A stretch of 64,000 bases of DNA. Source: Solen grandis (Eukaryota; Mollusca; Bivalvia; Adapedonta; Solenidae). Below, in pieces: positions 12,865 to 25,500 of the stretch. The position numbers and the translations under genes were made by a program. Below the pieces are notes generated by a model. It did no database searches. It was given only the letters and a program-made list of their open reading frames with translations, and had not been told where the DNA came from. The stretch's first letter is position 1, and every line of letters begins with the position of its first letter. The stretch covers positions 30,795,234 to 30,859,233 of the forward strand of contig CM037783.1 in NCBI GenBank assembly GCA_021229015.1. Direction: 5' to 3'.

Positions 12865-12934
12865 CAAATTACATCCTAGATCCTCTATTTGGTGACCCAA
12901 ATTACATCCTAGATCATCTATTTGGTGACCCAAA
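12865..12934. repeat. 34-bp tandem duplication
   Basis: The segment CAAATTACATCCTAGATC through TTTGGTGACC is present twice in a row with one substitution, in pyrimidine-rich sequence. Confidence 0.8.
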
Positions 12935-13861
12935 CTTCTTAACTACATTCTGACTCTCTCCAAACATCCTCTTCATCAACAACCTCTTTCACATCTCTAT
13001 CCATACCTTGATCATAACCCACTTGATTCCAAGCATCAGTCATGCTGTCACTAGTACAGCTAGTGTTTACCAAGGTACCTCATACTGGGACATAACCTCT
13101 AAAGCGAAGAAAACTTATGTAATGTAAAGGTAAAAGTATTGTAAAATTTAAGTAAGTCAGTCCGTCAGTTTTTATTTATTGTGGATAACATATTTGACAA
13201 TCTCTATGCTCATTACATGAATGATCTATATATAATACTTATATCTATTATACCTCATTTGCATAAGTCCTCCTTAATTCAGTCTAACGTCATCCGGTCC
13301 AAAAAATGTTATATTGACCAGATGACATTATCGCATATCATTTTTTACAACCTGTAGATTTCACTTACATTTGTGTTTATTTTAGCAGCTGACAAATTCA
13401 CCAGTCAGATTTGCAATATTCACAATTAACAGTTAAAAGATTCTGAAAATACTTTAACGACTTAAGCTACTTAGATGCAATATGGAAAAGTAACAACTCA
13501 AAATGGACTTGTACCAAAATTGAAAACTAAATCAAATGAAGATTCGGTATAACAAATAATGATTGGCATTGAGGGAAAAATGTAAGTTTATGAACTGGTC
13601 AGTTGGACTAGGAAGCAGAGCTGATGTCCATTTACCTTCCGAGGTTTGACTGACCAGTCCATAAACTGTCACACTCAACACCATGCAATATGTGTTTATT
13701 AAAATTCATTAATATTTCTAATTAACCAAAACTTTTAATCTGTTTAACAAAGCAACAATTTAAGCGCCTTGGTTCAGTGGTATTGTTAATTAACTGTAGA
13801 TCCAAAACCTTCCCCGGCTCAAGGTACTGGTCAAATCTTGGATCTGTCAAGAACATTTGGT

Positions 13862-14141
13862 TTATGTTGTAAGATTGATTGATTGGTTTTTTTAGTTTAC
13901 TATCAGTATTTCAGTCATATAGCGACGTCCAGTTAGTTACAGGTGGAGGAAGACCCTGAATGCACGGAGGCATCTGGGTAGAACCACAGACCTACCGCAA
14001 GCCAGCTGGAAGGCTTCCTCTCATGAAAATCTGAATGACCCTGCCGGGATTCGAATCCAAGCGGTGAGGGGCTGAGTGAGTGTTAAAGTCGCGTCAGCGA
14101 CTTTACCCTCTAGGCCATGGAGGCCCTCTTATGTTGTTAGA
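13862..14141 (-). mobile_element. SINE family A, minus-strand copy
   Basis: Flanked by TTATGTTGT-AGA repeats (13862-13874 and 14129-14141, one mismatch). GGATTCGAATCC near 14047-14058 is the reversed box B, and GGCCATGGAGGCC near 14115 is the reversed tRNA-like head. The orientation is the same as CNOT10. Confidence 0.85.
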
Positions 14142-15187
14142 ACTTGTTTTCAAAGCAATGTACACAAAGTTTACACTAACAATTCCTGACATGATGTAAA
14201 TTGAGTAAAAACAGGTCAAGGTAGTGAGACTGTATTTCTGTCATATAGCAACGTTCTGCGAAATGCAGTAGAAGACACTGGGTGAACTAAAATGAACATT
14301 TTTTTAAATCACAATTATTACTTTATATTAAACTTATTCAATATTACAACATACCAACATGGTAGTTCAGCAAAGAAACATATTTCATACAAATATTTGT
14401 TTTACTAGCACTGCAATTTTTTATTTTTGGATCAAGAATGTAATGGAAGTTAATGCCATATATACCTGGATTACGATATATCAAAGTGATCTCTGTGGAA
14501 TACGACGGGGAAGTGTAAGCTAGGAAGAACATCAATCGTTCAAAAACCAATAGAATCCTTTGTTAGATTAGATTGAAGAATGAGAAATCTCAAGTTTCTT
14601 ACTGTATCTGAACACCCTGGGGTTGTGATTCTACAATTCAAAGATTACAAATTTTACAATAGATAACCTAGACTTTATAAAAAAATATTGATTTATGACA
14701 CTGTTCTATCATAAGGCTTTCTTCATATTCCTCATGATTTATTTCTTGTCTTTTCACTAAAATGTCATTCCAGTAAATATTTTTTTCTAGAATTATTTTC
14801 AACTCAATAAAAGAATAGGTATGTATAAGAGAACAGTAGAAATATCTAACCATTTACCTTATATAGAGGTGTTTTGATGTGTTGACAAACAGGGCAAACC
14901 AAGATCAGACTGCTCCTTCCAGGCACTGTCTGATCAGGGTTCTCCTCTGTTTGCTCATACAATAGTGTAGCTCAGATTCTATACAGTCTGAATGGCAAAG
15001 AAAAACCCATTGCTATCAGCATCCAAGTAGAACCAAAGTTCCACCACAAGCCAGCTGAAAGGTCCCTCACATGATGAATCACAAGTGCCCAGACTTGGAT
15101 TCAGACCCACAAGGGTGTAGGGCTGAATGGTTTTAAGTAAATACTGTAATTACTTGACCAGGAAAGCTGTTTTTCAGTAATTTGGAG

Positions 15188-15412
15188 ACTGTTATCTTGA
15201 GACAGATATAGTGCTGCCACACTGCAGTATCATGCCATTGACAATCACGTTTTCCTGACACAGGGCCAACCATTCATGGAACTAACCAGTAAATATGCTG
15301 CCCACCAAGCAGGGAGCTACCAGCACTATTTATAAAAACTTTGGTAGGGGATCAAACACACAACCTGCACTCCTGGTTGATGCTCAAACCACTTGGCCAC
15401 CAGGGATGGTGG
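15188..15412 (-). mobile_element. SINE family B, diverged copy
   Basis: Reads GACAGATATAGTGCTGCCAC, then a CCTGACACAGGGCCAACCATTC segment, and ends in GGGGATCAAACACACAACCTGC (reversed box B-like) and AACCACTTGGCCACCAGGG (reversed head). Confidence 0.7.
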
Positions 15413-15429
15413 AATGATTTAACTTTGCA

Positions 15430-16360
15430 GCTTTTCCCTCAAATCTACACATCATTTATGCATAGAAATCACAACAAGAGCGCTGGTTATAGCAAAATAC
15501 ACCCATCCAGCAATTTTATCAATTGTGTTGTAATTCTAAAGTGTCTTGGATATTCCGACTGGTTTTCTAACTCAACTGAGATACTGTGCCAATACACATT
15601 GTGACAAAGTTTAGTAAAGATTGGTTCACATTTGTCATGGTTAGAGAGCAATCACTGTTAATTTTGCAATTTTTCCTCAAATGAAGGGCTGTAAGTCTGG
15701 AGTGTTTGAGATATTTTGGCTGGTTTGAAACCTGGTTGAGATATTAGGCTTTTTCACATTGTGACCCAGTTTGGACAAGATTGGTCAAGGTTTGTAAGAG
15801 AGAAGACACTGTTAATTTAGCAATATTTCATTAATTCAAGGACCATAACTCCAGAGTGTCTGGAGGCATGTTATCAATTTTGTCAGAGATATTGTGTCCA
15901 TATATATTGTGACCACGTTTGGTAAAGACTGGTTCAGGTTTGTTTGAGTTTAAGTGTGGACACTATGAATTTAACCATTTTTCATCAATTCAAGGGCCAT
16001 AACTCAGGGTTGTCTCAGGGAATGGCTGGTAATTTTAAATTGGTTTTTGTTCGAGTTAGAGAGCCGACACTGTTAATTTAACCATAAATTCAAGGGCCAT
16101 AAGTCCAGAATGTCTGGGACAATCTGGCTTGGTTATCTAATGGAACCAATCTGGTAAAGATCAGTTGATGTTTGTTTGAGTTAGAGAGTGTACACTGTTA
16201 ATTTAACCATTTTTCATCAATTCAAGGGCCTAACTCAGGAGTATCTGTAACAAGCTGGCTTGTTATCGAAAGAACCGAGATATTATGCCCATATACATTG
16301 TGATCATGTTTGTTAAAGATCGGTTCATGTCAGTCCAACTAATGGTAAGATCATTATACA
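15430..16360. repeat. Diverged tandem repeat, about 160-bp unit, five to six copies
   Basis: Each unit contains variants of TCAAGGGCCATAACTC, a GAGATATTxTGxCCATA segment, TTTGGTAAAGATTGGTTCA and GAGAGxAxACACTGTTAATTTA. Copies differ by many substitutions and indels, so the array is old. Confidence 0.75.
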
Positions 16361-17441
16361 ATCATCTCTGATAAATCCAGTAACAATACTTAGCACAAAA
16401 ATATACTTCAAAATTCTCAAATAAGGTAGGGACACATTCAGCCATTTCTTTTTTTTCAAATTAATTAAGTAAATTACTAAGATGACATAATATTTATCAT
16501 CCTGGCTGACAATATTTGTTGAAAAATGAAATAGCAGGTTTTAATGTTTTTTATTATTTTTATCATTTTCTCTTTTTAGGGGATGGGGGCACAGAAGATT
16601 ACAGATAAATAAGTCTCTAAGTTAGCGGTAAGTATTGATGATTTAACAGGACTCAGATGCTTCATGTCTCACCATCAGTGAATCAGTGTAAAAAAACAAA
16701 TGTTTAAAATAAAACTCAATGCAGCAAGAACAAACATATCAACTGATTCATCAAATTCCATTTATTGCATCATAATTATCCAATTATCACATCATTTTAT
16801 TATATTTTAATTTTCAATCATCATTTAACAAAAGAATTGCTACACAATTTATAAAACAATGCTCTACAACAACAAATACTCAGCAAATCCACCAGAGCGA
16901 GCAAAACATGCAGTGAATACCCTCAGACCACTCAATAATCATTGAGCACAGAGATCATTTTCTGAATAGTTTAAGCAATGTAAGGTAATTATGAAAAAAA
17001 AAAGAGATTTCAACTTATTTATTGTAATATGGTTTAAAGCCAGTTTACAAAATCTTTTGATAGTTAACAACAGTAAGATAAATACTAATCCACTAATCCT
17101 GGGTGAACCTAAGATGGAGCATCTGCAAGTAATTGACAACCTTCTCACTTAAAGCTTTTTTTAAAATTTGAAAAGATCATGGCATTTCATTGGAGAACTA
17201 TAAGCTTCATTAATATTTTGAGATATTGAAATTAAGGTGCATTGAACAAGAAATGACGCAACTTGTGTGTCAACATGGCCCCCGCTTCACACATTGCGAT
17301 GAGAGTATAAATATATCTAATACGGTTAATCCAGCGACACATACAGAAAACATGCCTAATTAATTACACGACATAGAGAGTGCAGAATACACAAGCCCCA
17401 GTTTGATCATTCTCAAATCAAAGTTCAAGTTCACAGCCCTA

Positions 17442-20400
17442 TTATTCAGCAGTCCATGAGTTTCCCGCTGTCGTCCCAGTTTTGGCAGCAATCTTCATTT
17501 CCATCTTGACATCGATACGGTTGGGAGTCACATGACCAAAATGTTCCTTAATGACGACCTGGGCCATACGTCTTCTTCCTGCAACCAACATCATACAAAT
17601 TTTCATAAAATTGATATAAATTCAGGGTACAGCTGTCCACAGTAAAAATCTTATTTTGGAATATCTGTTACTGAGACAGTATTTTATTGCCATAAAGCAA
17701 CGTCCAGTTAACAAAAGGTTGAGGAAGACCATAAGCACACAGCAGGGTATCCAAACACAACCACTGACCTACTGCAGGCTAGTTGAAGACCCTTAGTGTC
17801 CTGACTGGGACTTGAACCCAGTGGTAACCATAGTAATGGACCTCTCCACTGCTTACAGATTTATTCAAATTAAATATCAGGCTATCCAATTGCTACACTG
17901 GGATAATAGGTAGTCAAAAGTTGACCTGGTTTACATAAGAGAATACACTGTTTTGTTTGTGAACAATTGACTCGGCAATAACTGGAAATGTCAGGGCTTA
18001 TATTTTCATCACTTAAAACTGGACAGTTAAAAAGAGAGTGATGGTACGTCAGTGATTATAACCACTCAGTTCTATAGAGAGTGATGGTACTATAGAGAGT
18101 GATGGTACGTCAGTGATTATAACCACTCAGTTATATAGAGAGTGATGGTACGTCAGTGATTATAACCGCTCAGTTCAATAGAGAGTATGATTATAACCAC
18201 TCAGTCATATAGAGAGTGATGGTACATCAGTGATTATAACCACTCAGTTCTATAGAGAGTGATGGTACGTCAGTGATTATAACCACTCAGTTCTATAGAG
18301 AGTGATGGTACATCAGTGATTATAACCACTCAGTTATATAGAGAGTGATGGTACGTCAGTGATTATAACCACTCAGTCATATAGAGAGTGCTGGTACATC
18401 AGTGATTATAACCACTCAGTTCTATAGAGAGTGATGGTACGTCAGTGATTATAACCACTCAGTTCTATAGAGAGTGATGGTACATCAGTGATTATAACCA
18501 CTCAGTTCTATAGAGAGTGATGGTAAGTCAGTGATTATAACCACTCAGTTATATAGAGAGTGATGGTACATCAGTGATAATAACCACTCAGTCATATAGA
18601 GAGTGATGGTACGACAGTGATTATAACCACTCAGTTCTATAGAGAGTGATGGTACGTCAGTGATTATAACCACTCAGTTATATAGAGAGTGATGGTACGT
18701 CAGTGATTATAACCATTCAGTTATATGGAGAGTGATGGTACATCAGTGATAATAACCACTCAGTCATATAGAGAGTGATGGTACGACAGTGATTATAACC
18801 ACTCAGTCATATAGAGAGTGATGGTACGACAGTGATTATAACCACTCAGTTATATAGACAGTGATGGTACGTCAGTGATTATAACCACTCAGTTATATAG
18901 AGAGTGATGGTAAGTCAGTGATTATAACCACTCAGTTATATAGAGAGTGATGGTATGTCAGTGATTATAACCACTCAGTCATATAGAGAGTGATGGTACG
19001 TCAGTGATTATAACCACTCAGTCATATAGAGAGTGATGGTACGTCAGTGATTATAACCACTCAGTTATATAGAGAGTGATGGTACGTCAGTGATTATAAC
19101 CACTCAGTCATATAGAGAGTGATGGTACGTCAGTGATTATAACCACTCAGTTATATAGAGAGTGATGGTACGTCAGTGATTATAACCACTCAGTTATATA
19201 GAGAGTGATGGTACGTCAGTGATTATAACCACTCAGTTATAAAGAGAGTGATGGTAAGTCAGTGATTATAACCACTCAGTTCTTGCAGTGTAAAAGTACA
19301 GTGATCTTGATATAAAAGCTGTGGATTTAATCTTCAAAATATATTCTCTTATGGACCCTGTCAATAGCAGGAATTTAACAAAATTCAAAGTAAATAAAGA
19401 CATCTCATTTTCTTTTTTATTTCTTGATTTGCTTCGATTTTACATCCAACCAAAAGTATGTCATTCCTTGTTGATTTTGTCTAAATATGACAGATATAGT
19501 GCTGCCTCACTGTGATAAATACACTTATATAACCTGACGCCCTATAGCCTCGTGGCATGATACCACACCCAGTAATCTGACACCCCATGATCTCGTGGCA
19601 TGATACCACACCCAGTAACAATAACATGGCACCCCATAGTCTCTCGTGGCATGATACCACACCCAGTAACATTAACCTGACACCCGCTTAACATCATGGC
19701 ATGACACCACACCTGGTAACATTAATCAGACCAGACCAGGACCCCAGCCAACCAGTCCTGAAATATGCTTTAACGGTACCATTGTTTGTTGACTTTGGTA
19801 TATCACTGCCAGGGATCAAACTCAAGACCTCCAGCTCCAAGACAAATGCAGGACTGGTGTTTGTGTCCCTTGAACTTACAGGAGATTGGATGATTTTATT
19901 ATGTTAAAGTCATGTGATCAAGTTCACCATAGGGTCACCATGTGATAGCTTTCTTACCTTCTATTAAATCCAAATAGAGCTTCAAGAAATACATCTGGGC
20001 TGGCAGTGGGGTACCAATGTACTTGGAACTCTGGAACAAACAAGGGAAATCAATATTGTGAACAATATGGGTCCATTACAATAACAGGGAACAATCTGGT
20101 GGCCTGAAACTTGAGCTGACCTGATTATCAAGGTACAAGTATATATAGAAACACATTTAATGGTCAACTGCCATGGTATCATTACTCTGATGGGGGGTCT
20201 TATTAATGAGGTGGTCTAACTATTGGGGTGGTCTTAACTCTAAGGTGGTCTTATTCTTGAGGTGATTATTCCTGACTGGGGTGGTCTCAACTCTAAGGTG
20301 GTCTTATTCTTGAGGTGATATTATTCCTGGTTTTCTTATAATTGAAGAGGTGGTCTTAAGACTGGGGGGATCTTAACACTGGGGTGGTCTCAACTCTAAG

Positions 20401-22552
20401 GTGGTCTTATTCTTGAGGTGATATTATTCCTGGTTTTCTTAGAATTGAAGAGGTGGTCTTAAGACTGGGGGGATCTTAACACTGAGGTGGTCTCAACTCT
20501 AAGGTGGTCTTATTCTTGAGGTGATATTATTCTTGAGGTGATATTATTCTTGAGGTGATATTATTCCTCTTGAGGTGATATTATTCTTGAGGTGATATTA
20601 TTCCTCTTGAGGTGATATTATTCCTCTTGAGGTGATATTATTCTTGAGGTGATATTATTCTTGAGGTGATATTATTCCTGGTTTTCTTATAATTGAAGAG
20701 GTGGTCTTAAGGTAACCTATCCATCATTAAATTATGATCATGGTCCATCAAGAGATCATGGGAATTTCAGAGTAAATGCAAGCCTTTACAGGCTTTGAGA
20801 AAAAGAGCCTATAACTCCAAGTCAATGGATGCTTGTATCTGAACTGAAGTCTTTTTAAGCATTTAAAGGACCAAGATAATGATGGGTAATTACCTTAATA
20901 CCATAGTAATGTGGTCATTATGGACCTTCCAATGTTACACATGTATGAATGAATGATTATTTGAGTTTACCGTTGCTTCGACATTATTTCAGCCATTTAG
21001 CGACGTCCAGCTAATTACGGGTGGAGGAAGACCCCGAATGACGGAGGCATCTGACCTACCACAAGCCAGCTGGAAGGCTTCCTCACATGAAAATCCGAAT
21101 CACCCTGCCGGGATTCGAACCCACGCAGTGAGGGGCTGAGTGAGTGTCAAAGTATGTTACAGATGCAAGTCAACTGAACAATAGCTACAGTGGGATAACA
21201 GGTATTGAAATGGCTGACCTGGTTAACACAAAGAACATGTTTGTCTGTAAACAGTTATTATAACACCATCTGGCCCTTTCTTAATACAAGAGCATTATGT
21301 TTTGGTATAAAGGGGGAGATAAACTGGGTGAAAATGGACCTGAGAGGTATAGGTTATTGCCCTTGATGAAAATGTAGCCCTTGTGATGATGAACAAATAT
21401 GTGAAGTTTGATGACAGACGGTTTAATGGTTAGTTCATTTTGACACATTGGCAACTAGAGGGGTCTCCTGTGTTAGCTCATACAATACTGTATCTCAATT
21501 TCTACACAGTCTGTGTGGTAAAAAAGGATTCATGATTCCATTTACCATTTTATTTTAAGTTAATTAATATTCATCAGGTCATAAATTTGGACATGAATAT
21601 TAATGAGGTTAAGGAATAATTTTTTTTTTTTAAAAAGGAAGATAAATTTGGTCAAGATGGAGCTAAGAGTTATGGTCATTGATTAGAATAAGTTTAGTGA
21701 AGATTGCTTAAAAATTGCAAATGCTAAAGGATTCTTTTTATTTTTACTTTTTTTTCTTCTTTTTTTTTTGTTGATAATTCAAGGGCCATAATTCCTGACC
21801 TAATTGGCCAATATCAGCCATAATCCATCTTGACTGAGAGATTATGACCATTAACATTATCATTAAGTTTGGAGATGATAGTAAAAGAATATGTTTAAGT
21901 GTCAACAAAAAGAAATCTGGCATTTTCCTTATACTTTTTTATATTTAAAAGGTCATAACTCCTGACTTAATTGGCTGATATCAGCCATAACTTAACTTGG
22001 CTGACAGTAACTAATAGGTTCAAACTTTTTCCTTACATTCTCTGTAAAACCAAGGCACAAACCCTTCTTAAACCAGCTTTTAGAGTCATGCATTTCTTAT
22101 TAAGGTGAAAAAAGACAGGTGACTGGTTACATAACATGAACTAAGTAAAACAAAGCTTTGAATAATCTTCAATCTTTTCATGTCAGGATATTTCTCAGAC
22201 ATATTGTTTGAAGGGTTTGTTACTGTTGCTAATTGACTACCATGTTGTATCAAACACAGGGGAAGATTTCTTAATAATGATGTATATATATGGAATTCAG
22301 ACAGCCAGATCAAACAAGAACTACCACTGAAGATGATGGAATACACCCAATACTCTTTGTCTCAGTTACTGTGACCATGTCAGAGATGGTCTTAACAGAG
22401 TTGAAGGATAAACTAGATGTGGGTGTTCCTCGGAACACTTGTGTTGCCTGCATTTAAGCATGTTTGATGAAAGAATTGACTAGAAAATCGATCTTTTGAC
22501 AAATTATTGATAAAGCATAATCTATTTTGTGAGGTACAAAATAACACCAAAT

Positions 22553-22585
<33 letters not shown>

Positions 22586-25500
22586 TTTTTTTTTTGGGGG
22601 GGGGGGGAATAAAATATTCAAACAGTGCAATATGTAATAATTTTCCCGAGCACTTTCGACTATACAGTCTTCATCAGAGGAGTGTCAGAATGACTATGAA
22701 TTCAAAACATTAACTGTAAGAAAAATTATGACGTCATTAAGCACTTATGACGTTAATTATATATATGTTGCAAGTATCATTATTGAGTTATCATTCTTGT
22801 GTACTGCACTCAGACCAATGAGATCTATCTACTATAAATGTTTAAGGCAACACTTCAAATACTTTACAAGTTATGCACCACACAAGAATTAAATCCAAAA
22901 AAATAAACAAAGGGAAATAACTCCAAAAATACAACAGTTATCATTCTTGCACAATGCACTCCATGAGATCTTTCCACCTGTGAGGTTTCAAAGTAATACC
23001 TCAAATACTTTTCGTGTTATGCTCCAGACAAAAATGAAGTCTGAGTATCAACAAAGGGCAATAACTCAAGGAAAAAGAGAAACAGAGTTATTCCCCAAAA
23101 ATTAAGAAAATAACAAAGGGAAATAACTCAGAAAAAAAACAGAGTTATCATTCTTATGCACTGCACTACAAATCCATGAGATCTTTCCATCTATGAAGTT
23201 TCAAAGCAATATCTCAAATACTTTTTATGTTATGCTCCTGACAAACAAAAGAAAGTGAGAGTTATCATTTATGTTTAACTATCTATAAAGTTTTAAGTCA
23301 GCACCTCAAATACTTTTTGAGTTATGCCCTGGACATAAATTAAGACTGAAAATCAACAAAGGGCAATAACTCAGAAAATATGAAAGTCATGGTTATCATT
23401 CTTGTGCACTGCACTCTGCCTCAATGTGATCCATCTTTTAAGTTTCAAGGTGATACCTCAAATACTTTTTGAGTTATGGTCCGGACAAAAATAAAATCAA
23501 AATCTCAGAATCAACAAAGGGCAATAACTCAGAAAATATGAAAGTCAGGTTATCATTCTTGTGCACTGCACTCTGCCTCAATGTGATCCATCTTTTAAGT
23601 TTCAAGGTGATACCTCAAATACTTTTCGAGTTATGCTCCGGACAAGAAAGTGTGACGCCGACGACACCGACGACGACGCCGACGACGACGGACAAAGTGA
23701 TCCCTATGTGTCTGCCATGCTATGCAGGCGACACAAAAATAAAAACACACAAAATTTGAACTGAATTGGTTAAGAAATGTAGAAGAAGTTTGTGTCACAA
23801 GATATTTAGAGTCACCCAGTCACATTATCCTGACACTGGGCCAGCCAGTCCTGAAACTACCCTATACTGAGCGCCAAGCAAGGGAGCTATAACAGTACCA
23901 TTTTTCATGACTATAGTATGTCGCTCCCGGGGATCAAACCCACGACCTCCCACTCCCAAGGCGGACGCTCTAACCACTCAGCCACCGGGGACGGTCTCTG
24001 AATCCTTGAGATAACTGAAGTGAAATTTATGTCACACACCTTTCCACCTGATTATGAATGCGCACACAAAATCTGAACTTACACGGTTAAGAAATGTAGA
24101 AGTAGTTTGCGTCACAAGATATTTAGAGTCGAATCAGGGGCAATAACTCTTTAATCCTTGAGATAACTCAAGTGAAATTTATGTAACGCACCTCTCTACC
24201 TGATTATCAATGCACACACAAAATTTGAACCAAATCGGTTAAGAAATGTAGAAGAAGTTCGTGTCACAAGTTTTTGGGATGGACTGACAGACCGACAAAC
24301 CAACAGACTGACTCCTATATACCCCCTCTCAAACTTCCTTTGTGGGGGTATAACTAGCACTGGTGCTTATAAATGCTGTGAAATTACATGAAAATCTGTC
24401 CAATAGTAGCAAACAAATAATATGGACAAAAGATCTCAATAAATATTAGAAAGGCCCATAATTCATTAGATATCAAGCTGATCATATGTGTAACTAGGAT
24501 TGGTACTTACAAGTCTAGTAAAGTTTAAATCAAAATCTGACCAAATATAGCTGAGAAATAGGGCAGACAAATCTTGTCTAGAGATGGACTGACGGACCAA
24601 CAGATGGATACGACTCCAATATAGCACCAATATAAGTTAAAGGTCAGGCCTGTGAAATCTCAAATTCAAATTCAGATTTTCAACAGAAGTTATCTTACTT
24701 TTTATAAAACAGGATTGCATGGAATGTTATGTGACTGGATAGCAGGGTACAAAGTGGGTGCACATTTCCTACATAACCTCCACTTTTAGGTCAACAAACA
24801 GATCATAACCCTACTGATGAGATATGGCCTTATATTGAAAGCTATTAAGTACAATTTAAGTACAATTCAAAATTATGAACTTGGAATAAATGCTTAACAT
24901 TGTATCTGACAATCATATTAGCATTTGCATTATATTTGAGCACAATATAATTTTCTCTACACAATACTGACAAACAATATTCTGTTTACATGCTGCACAA
25001 AAATTAGATAAACATTAACAAATTGCTAAACATTGTTTATCTAACATTAGTTAAAAACAATACAGTTATCACCGATGTATTGTGCACCTTTGTGTATCCT
25101 GCATACAAGAGTGATTACTGGACCTCACAATTCAAACAAGAGATATCCCTGAAAATGATTAATACCCCAACTACCCTGCTATTTGTCTGTGATTCACATT
25201 TGGATGAAATTTACCAGCTGACGCATGGCAATAACCTGGTCATGACATGCAGAAACAACATTTTTGTTGAGTAATTTGAAAATCCTGCAGTCAAGTGCGT
25301 CTTCGTGCATACAGTATTCAAGTGATTACTGTATATTTTACTTCCGAGATGACCTCAACCTCTGAGCTAGCAATCTGAATTCTGTGAGTGACACTCCATC
25401 TTAATAAGACAGCAACACTTGTGCCAAATAATTTGAAAACCAACTGATCCATTGTAAAGTTTGAGTTGGTACTAGCCAAATAGCTTTGACCACCAAATAT

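Larger units (their letters stand above)
8470..17441. other. Intergenic region between convergent transglutaminase and CNOT10
   Basis: I find no supportable coding exon here. Contents: CRE-like repeats (8470-8562), a TA-flanked foldback element (9542-9879), a 124-bp hairpin (11317-11440), a scaffold gap (11813-11912), SINE copies and fragments, a pyrimidine-rich stretch at about 12620-13020, and a diverged repeat of about 160 bp (15430-16360). Short open frames have no recognisable domains and lie in low-complexity DNA. Sequence near 16760 (TTTATT on plus, AATAAA on minus) may be the CNOT10 polyadenylation signal. Confidence 0.6.

Noticed and set aside
18031..19285. CRISPR-like repeat array
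   Set aside because: Units are contiguous with no unique spacers, and the DNA is eukaryotic intron; it is a minisatellite.
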